Positions 41,054-52,665 of a stretch of 64,000 nt of DNA are shown here, one piece after another. The stretch is from Pseudoips prasinana (lineage: Eukaryota; Arthropoda; Insecta; Lepidoptera; Nolidae). Where the stretch lies: contig OX621238.1 of NCBI GenBank assembly GCA_951640165.1, forward strand, positions 22,530,001 through 22,594,000, written 5' to 3'. The position numbers were made by a program, and so were the translations under genes. Numbering within the stretch: position 1 is the stretch's first letter; the number at the start of each line of letters is the position of its first letter. The notes beneath the pieces were generated by a model. The model was not told the DNA's origin and made no database searches. It was given only the letters and a program-made list of their open reading frames with translations.

Positions 41054-42200
41054 TACGTACCGGTAATAGAAACTGACTGTGAGCGCCATATAGTATTATG
41101 TTCGGTAATTTTAAAATGAGGCAATAAAAAAATTGTGTTCATTGTCAACCTGTATAGATAATACTTATTGTCGTAGCTGAGAAGTACAAGAAGTCAGATT
41201 CTGAAAAGTTCCGAAACACCTGCGTTACTTTCTCCAACTGGCATCAAAATTACTCATTTCATAATTTATTACTATCATATTATATAGATCAACTTAACAA
41301 TAACGTACAAAACGCTTAACGTACAAAACTTTAGTGATTTATTAAATTGATCCGATGTTGTTGGCGTACTTAAATGTGATCATAAGTCCGAATTTGAAAA
41401 ATGTTCTCACAGTAGCCATTAGACGCAAAGCTCTCCTAATGTTCCAAAATTATGCTAAAAGAGTATCTTCTTTCTTATTTTCTGTGCGTAATTTCAAAGG
41501 ATTCTTATCAAAAACTACTAAATAAAATCATGTTCTTAACAATTTTGTGTCTCTGTTATTAATTTAATTTCCTCTCATATTATTTTATTATAGTGTCCAT
41601 TACGATGATGTCGTCGTTTATCTTGATTTGGACTTGTAATTCTAAGGGTAGTGGCCTAATTTATAACTAAACTTATCGAATCATCTCTGTCATTTTTGTA
41701 ATATGTGTCCTGAGATATCTATGCCAGCAGATAAATCTATTAACGTATAAAGTAAATGTGCTTATCAATTATTGTATCAAAAACATTTGTGTGAAATATA
41801 CATTTTTAGTGTATAGTACCTATTTATATTTATGTATATTTGGGGTTGTTACTTAAGGTAATTTTGTACTTATTTGCGTCTTCCCTAAAATACTGGTCCA
41901 TCTTTTAATCTGGTCAATACGGACTTATATTACATAAATAGCTGTTATATGTTTAAATAAAATGGTTGAGCGTTGAACTTGATGATTTAATTAAAATAAC
42001 ATTATATTCATGTTAAAGATACTTAACGGTTAATTAATTTCTAGTGATTGCAACAGTTTTTTTTTTATATTTGGGTGACACAATCATATTCGCTTCGGGT
42101 GTCACCCATGCTAACTACGCCACTGGATCTTTCTTTTATCATTTATAAATATCATGGGGTTTGTTCCCACTAATGGACCCTTTTATAAACCTATCAATCA
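41054..42200. other. upstream intergenic region of PTTH
   Basis: AT-rich sequence with no open frame or repeat that I can recognise. It would contain the distal regulatory sequence of the hormone gene. Confidence 0.35.
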
Positions 42201-42208
42201 ATTCTTAC

Positions 42209-42243
42209 TATATAAGGGTGGAATTTTTTGCTCAGATATCAGT
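42209..42243 (+). promoter_or_regulatory. PTTH core promoter
   Basis: The TATA box TATATAAG lies at 42209-42216. An arthropod initiator, TCAGT, lies at 42239-42243, about 30 bp downstream. TCAGA at 42232 is an alternative. This places the start of transcription near 42241, some 34 nt before the initiator ATG. Confidence 0.7.
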
Positions 42244-42274
42244 CACTGGAGGAATTCGTTGGAAAGCAGTAGTT

Positions 42275-45200
42275 ATGGTGAGAAAGTTTTATCATAATCT
42301 AGAATTACTTATTTAAAGCCATTGGAAATACCTATCTAATGGATGGGATATATTTCATACTTAGGTACTACATAATAGTCTCAATTAAAAAAGGGTATCT
42401 AAAGAAATCTTAAAAAAGTTTCTTCGTCTTGGCACTTTCGCCATAATTGCACGTACTAGCAATTTCTTAAGCTCCAATATTTACTTATGTTTGTGTGTCT
42501 GTAAGGCTCGCCATTCCAGCATTGTAGCTTCCATAGAAACATGTGCATTTAAATGGGTTACATGAGAAAGGTAGTTCAATCAATGTGGTCCATAGATAAT
42601 AATATATATATATAGGTGAGCTAGGTAGTAAAAATACCATTCCTACAGATAATTATTTTAGCTGGAGTGCACGAGTAGGGGCTAGGCTAGTTACCATAAC
42701 CATAACCCATAAAATTAAATATAAATTTATCTCACGATTAATTTATATTTATGGGTTCATAAACAAATATATATAAAATATGACCCATCATTGTCTATAT
42801 ACATCCATACTACTGATTTAGATTTTTCAAGAGAGAAAATCATTTTTATTTCTTTTTAATATGCACTCACTCGATTAGAGTATTTGCCAGTGTCAAGTAA
42901 TTTGATAAACTAAGTTATTTGCATACATATGCAACATTATGCAAAGTTTTCGTCATTAACTTAAACTCAAGTAAAGTCTGTCATAGTCAAGTCAAAGTCC
43001 TACCCCAGTAAAGTAGTGCAGATATACCAGTGAGGCTTCTACCTATATAGTTTTGGAATGAACACGGAAGATCACGGTAACATGCCACTTTCCCACACTT
43101 GTGGCTTTTCCGCGTTGGCGCCAAACCAAAACTCAAAACTACGAGTAAGTATAGTTTGTACTAGGTACCTAAATAAATATAGTTGTTGACAAGATATACC
43201 GCTTCGATAAGACGCTTGACGGACGATGGACAGAGTCGCATCAAACAGGTTGCTTTTTATGACTTAGGTACGGAACACCTGAAAAATGAGAACGTAACTT
43301 AATCAACTGTAAATGGTTAAACAACTCAAAAATAATTCTTTAATATCGCTATATTTATTTCAAATCAAACTTTAATTAATAAGTAATATTGTTTTAAGAA
43401 TAATACAAACTCATATATTTCTTTCAGTTTATTACTTATTTCACTGATAAATGCTAAAAAAAGATCTTATAGGATTACTTAGGCCATCCTATAGGAGCTA
43501 AGTATACTGTGATAAGATTGCACTAGGTAGGTACTTGGAAAATTTTACCACTGAACTTAGTAACCGTCCTGAAGGTATATAAGGTAGGTATTCGAATCGG
43601 TATATCTTCAGGTCACACCCTCAAATTTGGCGAAAACATCATGTCTATCTAACAGAACGAGTTCTAACTCAATATATCTGAGAGTATCAGCAACAGTATC
43701 TACCTATAAAATGAGCCCCAACTCTGTATATTTAGCTCTACCTATCATTATCATCCCGTTATCGCCACCATGCATGAAGTAAGAACGTATTGTTCCACTT
43801 TATCCTAAAGAAACAATACTTCATGTATTGTATTATAACCTGTCCTGTCACGGGAAAATAATTAAATTGTTTGTTACAGATAACCCGCCCACTTCTATTA
43901 GCGATACTATGCTTCGGCTTATTTATTTTACTCCAATCACTAGTTCCGACAGTTATGGCTATGAAGAGAGCGTCAGACCTTGACGAATATTTGTTAGAAG
44001 ACCAACGAACAAGGAAGAGAAAAAATTACATCGTAAGAATGGATCGAGAAGATAAAGCTTTAGAAAATATGGGTACCCAGTATGATAGGGAGTTGCTTCC
44101 GGATCCTAGCTCAGAAGATTTGTCCGATTTAATAGTGGACTATGCGAATATGATTAGAAATGACGTTATTTTATTAGACAACTCTGTGGAAACAAGGACA
44201 CGGAAAAGAGGGAATATTAAGGGTGCGAGGCATAATGTGAGTATCTCTTCAACTTTTGTATTAAATGGGTTTTATAACAAAGATAGGTGCCGAGTCTATG
44301 ACTTTTTCTATCCCTGGCACTGTACGTAGGTGTGGCAGACTTTTTGTACCTTTGTAGCTAAACACAGATATCTAAAATCTAATGCTCTGAGGAGCTAACT
44401 TAATAAAGATTATACTTACTTCCTTAACTTTATCCGCTATCAGTTCACTGATTCAAAAGATACATTTATCAAAATAAAAAAATCGCCTATCACTTCTATA
44501 CGAACGTATCTACGTTTAGAAGGAAATCATATGTTTTAAGATTTTTACACGATTAGGGATACCTACGCCCCGTATAGGTACACTGTTTAAAATCTGTCTC
44601 TATCTTTATGTAATATTTATATTTATCTATTATATTTTTTTTATTAACAATGCCTTGCTGCCTGTTAATAATTTTATTATTAATATACAACTTATGAATA
44701 TTTACAGCAAGCTTTACCGGATCCACCATGCAGCTGTGAATCTAGTGTAAGACAATACATTTTATTATTTGCGTCGTGTATATTATTATCATACAAATCA
44801 GGTATTTACGACTATATTAATATATTTCCAGAAAGTAATCGAGGATTTGGGTGAAAACTCGATCCCACGGTATGTAGAGACGAATAACTGCAGTAACGTA
44901 CAAAAAGTGTGTCTGCCGCCGTACATATGCAAGGAGAATATTTATAATGTAAGTATTAAACTTAATACTTCTCTGCAAGTAAGCACTTCAAGAAGAATAC
45001 ATAGGTACACCATACCTGGCAAGTCGTGCTGGACAACCATCCAGCACGACTTGCCAGGTGTGGTGTACACTCTAGGCGTGTTTTTGTACTACGATTTAGT
45101 AGGTAGTTAGCCTAGCGTGTTAAATTGCACTACTTTAGCGTAATGGAATAAAAAATGTCTTGCAATAGGACAGGATTGCATACTTGCATATAATATTCTT

Positions 45201-46733
45201 GCTTTAATTAGGTAGGTCCCTAATTAAAGCTCGAATGAAACGCTTGGAAAGTTTAGTGTCACAGACATTGTATTAAATATGTATAACCATAGTTGCAATG
45301 TTACGGTTAAAGTTATTAGTCGTATCTAATAAGTAATATTTATCGCATTAGGAAGTTCATCCCTGTGTCACGGGGTACTTTACAAACATATAATAGACGG
45401 ACATAATTTACATCCAGACTCAGAACAACTATTTATGGGTCACACAAATAGTTATCAGGCGCGCGACTCGAACCCGCGACACGAAGCGGCGAGGCGACTG
45501 TCTTAGCCGCTGCGCCACACGTGCAGTCATTATCGATTACTATATGCTCGTTATGGAGAAGTCTGAGATATCTCTGATATTGAGATAGTTATCAGAAAGA
45601 ATAATCATCAGACGACTTCTTAGTCTGCTGAAACCTCGATGCAAGCTCTTTTAAGCGCGAGTGATCGCGATTTCAATTGCCGCACCGGACAAACCGTGCT
45701 TGGTTGGGAGAGCCCGTTAGGCATTAGTCCCGGTTGTAACCAAAATTAGGTCGATCGTTCCTCGGTAGTTGCGTAAATACTCTAACATCTTGTCTCACCA
45801 TTTAAGTTACTAGATGACTACATGGGTTCCGTGCTCCGACAATTATTATTACGCTCCCAATTCATCATGGTCTACATAAGAAACTAGAACATATTTACTT
45901 TTCTTTCGAAATATAAATATTACAACTTGGCAACATTTTCAAATTCGAACTAATTGCTCGGAGGAATTATCGCTCGGAGACTAATTGTTTTTAATTTGTA
46001 TTAAATACTAGCTGACCCGGCATACTTCGTACTGCCTCAATCGATAAATAAAAGCCCTAAACTGTTGTTTTGGTTTATAAATACGGATAAAAGAAAAGGG
46101 CTTTCCCGGCAATTATGCGAATTTTTCTTTTAACTTTTAAACCTTCCCTAGACCTCCACGAACATTTCAAGACCATAATAAGATAAATCCGTTCAGCCGT
46201 TCTCGAGTTTTAGGGAGACTAACGAACAGCAATTGATTTTTATATATAAAATTATCGTGATCTAAAAGCTATTCCTAACAACCAATTGTGTAAGTGTGGC
46301 GCAGCAATTAAGACAGCCTCCTGACCGCTTCGTGTTTCAGGTTCAATTTGCGCACAGCAGTACATATTTGACAAATAAGTAGTTGTCCTGAGTCTGGGTG
46401 TGATTTGTGTCCGTGAATTATATGTTTATAAAGTATCCCGCGATACAGGACCTAGATAGAAGGCAATGCCTAAAAAATTTATAAACAAGTATTAAAAGCC
46501 CGATCCGAATATAGAAATCAGAAATAAATTTCTTATATATTACCATTTATGGTATTCTGGTATTCGTCTTATTAATAGCAGTTATTATTTTCCAGTTGAT
46601 TATACTGACAAGGAAGGAATCTCCCGTCCAACGCTCCACGGAATCACTGCCTGAAGACTTAGAACGACAATGGATCACAAAAAAATACCCCATCAGTACA
46701 GGATGTTCTTGTGCCAGGGACTACAAATATTAA
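42275..46733 (+). CDS. PTTH: prothoracicotropic hormone precursor (five exons, 217 aa)
   Basis: Coding exons are 42275-42277, 43880-44236, 44708-44746, 44832-44948 and 46596-46733, all phase 0 with GT/AG borders. Exon 1 contributes only the ATG. Exon 2 begins ITRPLLLAILCFG, a signal peptide to about residue 28, followed by the propeptide. The block VDYANMIRNDVILLDNSVET leads to the cleavage site RTRKR (107-111). The mature hormone (112-217, 106 aa) has seven cysteines at 128, 130, 153, 160, 166, 209 and 211, the number in known lepidopteran PTTH. It has the hallmarks PDPPCSC, IEDLGENSIPR and PPYICKE. NCS at residue 152 is a possible glycosylation site. PTTH is a secreted brain neuropeptide, a cystine-knot-type homodimer. 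It acts through the Torso receptor on prothoracic glands to start ecdysteroid synthesis. Confidence 0.96.
45005..45068 (+). other. 29-bp hairpin in PTTH intron 4
   Basis: Arms 45005-45033 and 45040-45068 pair over 29 positions with a single T/C difference (a wobble in RNA), around the loop CAACCA. The arm begins GTACACCATACCTGGCAAGT. It lies 57 nt after the donor of exon 4. Confidence 0.9.
45352..45528 (-). mobile_element. tRNA-derived SINE (GTGTGGCGCAGCGG family), copy 4
   Basis: On the minus strand the head is TGCACGTGTGGCGCAGCGGC, with B box GGGTTCGAGTCG and tail GTGACACAGGGATGAACTTC. It is inserted in intron 4 of PTTH, antisense to the hormone gene. Confidence 0.8.
46008..46247 (-). mobile_element. 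non-autonomous Helitron, minus orientation
   Basis: The 3' end on the minus strand reads CGAAGTATGCCGGGTCAGCT followed by AG. The other edge is TTTATATATAAAAATCAATT. It contains AACGGCTGAACGGATTTATC. It is inside PTTH intron 4. Confidence 0.5.
46288..46470 (+). mobile_element. tRNA-derived SINE (GTGTGGCGCAGC family), copy 5
   Basis: It is diverged, with head AAGTGTGGCGCAGCAATTAA, a weak B box CAGGTTCAATTTG and tail ATCCCGCGATACAGGACC. It lies about 125 bp upstream of the last exon of PTTH. Confidence 0.6.
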
Positions 46734-47211
46734 TTATATGGATTATTGATTTAATAAGAATCATATTGGACTGTGACTTGATAATGGATTTTCATATCAA
46801 CTATAAACCGTTACTAAGATACAGTAGGATACTTTAGGAACTTAAATAACATACTTATCCATAGAACTGAACAACTAGCAGGAAATCTGTTTCGTAAATA
46901 TAACAAAAAATATCTTTGAACACGATGTTTACTTATATTTCTTTTTTTGGGTATTCCAAATTCAAACTGATCTGCCAGAAGTTGTTTAATTTTATGGTTA
47001 GTTCGAGGTCAGGAAATATCCAACATTATATGCTACAGTTTGTATATAATTAAGTAAAAACGATAAATGAGTACTTCTAGTCATTAGTAATCATTTGTAA
47101 AACATTAAATGATACGGCCAGTAATATGTCATTCGTATTTTTTTCCTCTACAATCTATGATAACAATTTTGATCTTGATTTTTTTTTTATTTGGTACTAC
47201 AACCAATTACG
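46734..47211. other. PTTH 3' flank
   Basis: AT-rich. I see no canonical AATAAA close behind the stop codon; variants such as TTAATAAG (46752) exist. No other feature is recognised. Confidence 0.3.
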
Positions 47212-47338
47212 GGCCTGTTGATGTGGCTGGCAAATGCTTGCTTTTCACGCTGGAGGTAGGGCAGATATTTGTGTGCATGGACATATCTGTTTGTCCTGAG
47301 TCTGGGTGTAATTATATATATATATATATATATATATA
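47212..47338 (+). mobile_element. SINE, second family: 5' part, interrupted
   Basis: GGGCCTGTTGATGTGGCTGG and CAAATGCTTGCTTTTCACGC match the tRNA-like head seen in minus orientation at 50304-50395. CAGATATTTGTGTGC and GTCCTGAGTCTGGGTGTAAT follow, then a TA run. The 3' half resumes at 49749 after the DD41D transposon. Confidence 0.65.
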
Positions 47339-49748
47339 CAGGGTTACTGGTAACTCGACGTATTCCTTGCAGGACGTCATAGTAGGGTTAAAATGCAACA
47401 AATTAAGCCACCAAATGTTCTACCGAAATTCAGTAGTTTTTGAGTTAGTTCGATTTTTAGAGTTTTTATGAATAATCCCAGATTAAATCATTTGAAACCA
47501 ATTTAAAAATTATTTACGGCGCGACAGTACAGAAATTTTAAGTTATTATCGTAGTTGATGCCGTAGCAGATCTTTGTTAATAATTAAAAGTTCAAAAATG
47601 CCTTAAACCTTGGCAAATATCACTAATCAAACATTTTTTTTTTTGTAATTTTTGTTGTTACTCCATACAAATTGTTGTCTAGTGCAAAAATAAAATACTA
47701 CGCCTGATGTACAAATTACTAGGAAAATATCCTTGTCTTATCAGCTATTCAGAAAGGTATGATTGTCAATACTTTTGCATGTATGACAGGGTAGAGAAGA
47801 GTTTTATGGGGAGCAGGTAAAATTGTGAGACAATCAACATTTTGTTTGTTATTCGTAGAATTCGTAGTTTTACCTGAGCTTGAACTCCAAACACACGGTA
47901 AGCTTTGTGATTGGTTACTATTGTTCTCTCGGCATGACTCGGGGTGCGATTTTCTGGTCGTCAGCGTTAGTCAGTCTCAACTCTACGTCGCGCAAGCTCG
48001 TGTTTTGTTATCTGGCTATCCCTATCGCGTATCTTGCTCTCGTGCTGTGCTGTGCCTTCATAAGTGCTGACTATGGCTGCATATTCTAATCCTGAATACG
48101 CTGACATAATTTACTGTTACGGACTTTGTGACGGTAACGCTGCTGAAGCGCGGAGAGAATATGGACTTCGCTTTCCCAACCGCCGACTCCCACACGTTAG
48201 TGTCTTCGGATCGACTTATCGGCGAATATCTGAAACTGGCAGCGTCCAAAGAACCAGGCAAATTGACACTGGTCGTTCCCGGAGATACACGGCTGACGAC
48301 GAAGAGCTGATTCTTCAACGTTTTATTGACGACCCCAACATATCGACAAACATCGTAGCGCGTGAGCTTGGTATGTCACAGTGGAAAGTCTGGTCTGTAG
48401 TTCACTTGTCAGGCCGACATCCATATCACTACCAACCAGTCCAGTCATTAGAAGAGGGAGATCCGCCGAGACGGCTTGAATTTTGTCGTTTCATGCTGAA
48501 TGCCGACGCCGAAGGCGAAAACTTTTTAAAAAACATTCTGTGGACCGATGAGTCATGTTTTGACCGTGATGGTATCACAAACTACCACAACTTACATTAC
48601 TGGGCACCGAAAGCAGAAGCAAACCCTAAAAAACTGAAACCAACCGCATCCCAGCGTAGGTTCTCGCTTAATGTTTGGATGGGTATTATCGACGACAAAT
48701 TGATCGGCCCACATTTTTTACCCCGAACACTAAATGGGGAACTTTATGAAGATTTCCTTAGAAATCATTTAACACCACTGCTCGCGGATGTACCGGAAGA
48801 AAGAAGAGCAAACATGATTTATCAACATGACGGATGTCCAGCCCACTTCCGAATCACAATTCGACAATTGCTGGATGAAAACTATCCAAACCGATGGATA
48901 GGGCGCGGTGGGCCGATTCCGTGGCCTGCGCGAAGCCCTGATCTGACGCCCCTAGACTTTTACGTCTGGGGTCATATGAAAGACCTAGTTTATGTGACCC
49001 CAGTAAATTCAATTGAAGAACTAAGGGAGAGAATAACAGATGCGGCGGACCAGATGAGGGCAACAATCACATCAAGAATCACAAAAACTGAAATGAGGAA
49101 GCGAATAAGAACATGTATTCGAAACCGAGGGCAGCACATCGAACAAGACGTGTGAAATGTATGTCATAAAAGTTATTAAATTGAAATTTATTAAAAATAA
49201 TAATAACATTCACGAAATTGTTTTATTTGATTTTCCGAATAATCACCTTTTTGTGAGACGCACGTCTTCCTGTACTAAATCAAAAACGATTTTCATAATG
49301 TAGTCCATGACTTTGTATTAACATTCATACCTTTTTGGATAGCTGATAAGATAAGGATATTTTCCTAGTAATTTGTACATCAGGCGTAGTATTTTATTTT
49401 TGCACTAGACAACAATTTGTATGGAGTAATAACAAAAATTACAAAAAAAAAAATGTTTGATTAGTGATATTTGCCAAGGTTTAAGGCATTTTTGAACTTT
49501 TAATTATTAACAAAGATCTGCTACGGCATCAACTACGATAATAACTTAAAATTTCTGTACTGTCGCGCCGTAAATAATTTTTAAATTGGTTTCAAATGAT
49601 TTAATCTGGGATTATTCATAAAAACTCTAAAAATCGAACTAACTCAAAAACTACTGAATTTCGGTAGAACATTTGGTGGCTTAATTTGTTGCATTTTAAC
49701 CCTACTATGACGTCCTGCAAGGAATACGTCGAGTTACCAGTAACCCTG
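47339..49748 (+). mobile_element. Tc1/mariner-superfamily element, DD41D, long terminal inverted repeats
   Basis: The element begins CAGGGTTACTGGTAACTCGA and ends with its reverse complement. It is flanked by TA (47337-47338 and 49749-49750). The inverted repeats extend inward for about 425 bp (47339 to about 47766 and about 49322 to 49748) and are almost identical. A single transposase gene lies between them. The total is 2410 bp. The identity of the arms and the open frame suggest recent insertion. It sits between PTTH and zinc-finger gene 2. Confidence 0.92.
48073..49155 (+). CDS. transposase with DD41D catalytic spacing
   Basis: The frame has 360 codons, with the first ATG at 48073 (MAAYSNPEYADIIYCYGLCD). 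The N-terminal region (about 1-130) has the helix-turn-helix layout of insect proteins annotated with DUF4817: NAAEARREYGLRFPNRRLP, then a second DNA-binding helix set. The catalytic motifs are LWTDESCF (first Asp), YQHDGCPAHF (second) and SPDLTPLDFYVWGHMKD (third). There are 41 residues between the second and third Asp, against 34 in mariner and 37 in maT. Such spacing is known from the rosa/Visitor lineages. Membership there would need a tree. No stops or frameshifts. The protein should act in the nucleus on its long inverted repeats. Confidence 0.9.
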   Translation: MAAYSNPEYADIIYCYGLCDGNAAEARREYGLRFPNRRLPHVSVFGSTYRRISETGSVQRTRQIDTGRSRRYTADDEELILQRFIDDPNISTNIVARELGMSQWKVWSVVHLSGRHPYHYQPVQSLEEGDPPRRLEFCRFMLNADAEGENFLKNILWTDESCFDRDGITNYHNLHYWAPKAEANPKKLKPTASQRRFSLNVWMGIIDDKLIGPHFLPRTLNGELYEDFLRNHLTPLLADVPEERRANMIYQHDGCPAHFRITIRQLLDENYPNRWIGRGGPIPWPARSPDLTPLDFYVWGHMKDLVYVTPVNSIEELRERITDAADQMRATITSRITKTEMRKRIRTCIRNRGQHIEQDV

Positions 49749-49930
49749 TATATATATATATATATATATTATTTTATAAACATATATATATAAGTAAGTA
49801 TTTAACGTACTACGTAAAAGAAACGTAGTATAATATGTAGTTATCTGGTTTCCACAGTACAAGCTCTGTTTAGTTTGGGATCAGATGGCCGTGTGTAAAT
49901 AATGTCCCAGTATATTATTATTACACATTA
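49749..49930 (+). mobile_element. SINE, second family: 3' part, interrupted
   Basis: After a TA run, TATCTGGTTTCCACAGTACA, AGCTCTGTTTAGTTTGGGAT and CAGATGGCCGTGTGTAAATA complete the SINE whose head is at 47212-47338. The order matches the uninterrupted copy at 60696-60955. Confidence 0.65.
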
Positions 49931-50189
49931 AATGTTACAAACAATAGTATCACTGATATCAACTACCTACCTTAATCACAGAATACATACATACATAGGT
50001 GCGTTACTACGCGATATTTCTGTCGATTGGGAACCGATTTGAAATTTTACAATCTCCATTTTGAATTTTTAATGAATTTTGGAATTTTACAATATCAATT
50101 TTGTTTAAATCGTTTGTACCTCAAAATGTATAAGTAGAATCGAAACAAAAAACCTAGATTTTTGTTTACTATATATATTAATTAACTAT

Positions 50190-50395
50190 TTCTGTGACCC
50201 ATAAATAGTTGTCCTGTTGTTGTAGTAGAGTCTGGGTGTGCTTTGTGTCCAATAATTATGTTTGTAAAGTACCCCGCATCACGGATTTAATTTAAGCAAT
50301 TTTCACAAATATCTGTCCAGTGTGGGAATCGAACCCACGACCTCCGGCGTGAAAAGCAAGCATTTGCCAGCCACGCCAACAGGCCCACAATAATC
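50190..50395. mobile_element. two SINE fragments side by side
   Basis: 50190-50296 (plus) is a headless piece of the GTGTGGCGCAGCGG family (TGACCCATAAATAGTTGTCC, then AAAGTACCCCGCATCACGG). 50304-50395 (minus) is the head of the second family, with B box GGGTTCGATTCCCAC and TGGCTGGCAAATGCTTGC. Confidence 0.55.
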
Positions 50396-50665
50396 ACAGA
50401 CAGCGCGAATGGAGACGATGTGCGCAGCAAATAGCCATCCCCATATATAAAACTGCATCTATTCGCGCCAGTTTTCGATACAACTCCACCGCCCATCAGA
50501 GATTTCCGAAATAAACAAAGTTTTAGGCAACAAAATTTCTCATATTCAAACAAATGCGCAAATATAAATCTATCCATAATTAAATAAAGAATTATTTATT
50601 AATGTCCTTTTCTGAATCATAAATATGTTACAAATATTATTAACGCTATTTTATTTATTTTTATA

Positions 50666-51949
50666 ATAGGTTGGGGGAAAAGTTTATCGTATTTTTTAAG
50701 AAAATTCAAAACATTTTTAATATACCTACTTCTTTTACATATAACTAAAGTATGTAGGTACCATTTTGTTTGATAACTATTTGCCATCTTGTAGGTAGGG
50801 ACATGATCCCTTTGCTATAGAAATTTTGGGACTTCTGATCAAAATATCGCGACAAGTGGATTTGGTAGTCCTCTCGTGATGTTAACCTGACAACTGCCTA
50901 AGAATTCTGAAGAGACCGAAACAGGTGGAAATCTTAAGGTGCAAGGTTAAGACTATACGGCGGATGCATTAACACCTCCCAGCCAAAATCTCTTAATTTT
51001 TGTTGAGTGGCTAAAGGTGTGCGAGGTCTAGCGTTATCGTGATGAGAAAGTGTGGTTTTTCCTTCTGTTGATTAATTCCGGCCGCTTTCTCTCAACTTCT
51101 TGCTTTAATCTCATCAGTTGCTAGCAGTAGAGTTCAGAATCGATGGTCCTGCATGGTAGTAACAGCTCATAATTAATAGGTAATGCCCTTACAATCCCAT
51201 CACACACACAGCATCACTATGTTGCGTGGTAACCCGGGTTTCGCCACAGTCTGTGAAGCCTGACCGGCCTTTGACCACGACCTTTTTCGCACGTTCTTGT
51301 CGTAAGTGATCCACATTTTATCACCAGTTCTCAGCTTCCTCAAAAAATGGTTCGGTTTCATTACGTCGTGCTCGTGAGGTTTTGTATATTTGGGTAGCTC
51401 GTGAGGTACCCAAATATTGAGCATTTTTGTGTACCCAGTTTTTTCTAAATGCGCCAAAACTGTTTTATGGCCAATTCCCAGTTCTTCAGCTACGTCATAA
51501 CTTCTGATATGCCGATCTAGCCCCACTTTCCAAAAATGGCATCCATTAATATGGCGTATCCCGTAATATGGCGACGACCAGAGCGACGTCCATCTTTGTC
51601 ATCAAAATTTCCGAATTGAAAACTCTTATTCCAAATTTGTGCTGCTCTCACAGATACTGCTCTAGATTCATAAACATTGCCCTTTTTTTCGCGGCTTGCG
51701 TTGCATTATTACCTTTTTTGTTGTACAATTTTAAAATGTATCGAATTTCTTCATTATATTCACTCATCTTGACAGTACGAAAAACAAATGAACGTCACAC
51801 ATTTTCCTAATTTGAATTAGGAATTATGTTCTTTAAAATTTAAACTTTCAATGATACCAAAACCAGCCAGATACAAATAGTATAGCCAAAGAGATCTTAT
51901 GACAAGTTCATACATACTATAATACGAAAAGACTTTTTCCACAACCTAA
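50666..51949 (-). mobile_element. mariner element (family A), defective copy 2
   Basis: Its ends are ATAGGTTGGGGGAAAAGTTT and the complement of CCACAACCTAA, flanked by TA (50664-50665 and 51950-51951). It is 1284 bp. The minus-strand transposase is heavily damaged but keeps LDRHIRSYDVAEELGIGHKT, VLAHLEKTGYTK, LRTGDKMWITY and RKRSWSKAGQASQTVAKPG. It aligns with copy 1 at 24919-26201, and each copy has different lesions. Confidence 0.85.
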
Positions 51950-51951
51950 TA

Positions 51952-52658
51952 TTAAAATTTTGTTTAGTTTACTGGTTAAAATAATTCTTTATCTTACAGA
52001 AATATATATTATGTCACTGTAATCCTACATATACTCATGTTATAGTAACATTATATCACCGTTATACATACACACCGTCCGGGTTGCCAAATGAAAACCT
52101 GCGCTAGGTGCACCTACCTCATCTGGCTTTGCTGAGATGATGACTTTTCGACGGAACATATAGGAGCTTCTTTATATTGATTTTATTTATTTTTTGTATT
52201 CGTATTATACCGATAGATACCTTGTAGGTAGGTACTACTACTTTCTTGGGTGTTCGTGTTGAATAAATGTATTCTATTCTAAGTCAGACGAAACTTGTCT
52301 TATTAGTTGTTTAAATTAGGTATTTAAACAACTCACACCTGGTTCTATTACTTGTAATAGAAAAAGGCGGGATACAATTGACACCGTCATCGTTTTAACA
52401 CGTCAACACATGGGAGAAAAGAAATTTAAAGAAAACAACATTTTCAATACTATATGAATTATAATAACGACAGAGATATTTACAAAATTGCATAGAACGA
52501 GTATAATACTAACTGAAACAATTACGACAACTTCTATTCAAAATATTACATGTACACACTTGTTCATTACTTCATCACTTAACCGATACATGAAACCACA
52601 AAAAAGTTATTGGAGAGCTAAGTTCATATTGAACTTCATTTGTATTGTTAATCACTAC
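51952..52658. other. stretch between mariner copy 2 and zinc-finger gene 2
   Basis: No supported feature. The plus-strand frame at 52488-52820 runs antisense through the last exon of the zinc-finger gene and is not a gene. Confidence 0.35.
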
Positions 52659-52664
52659 TTTATT
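52659..52664 (-). terminator. polyadenylation hexamer right after the stop of zinc-finger gene 2
   Basis: On the minus strand the stop TGA (52666-52668) is followed by one base and then AATAAA. If used, the 3' UTR would be only a few tens of bases. Confidence 0.4.
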
Positions 52665-52665
52665 C

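Noticed and set aside
43871..44329. Single-exon reading of the PTTH region (152 codons)
   Set aside because: It starts in intron 1 without an ATG and runs past the exon 2 donor at 44237. The spliced model gives the full hormone.
47109..47471. Open frame with a hydrophobic start
   Set aside because: It crosses a SINE, a TA microsatellite and the inverted repeat of a transposon.
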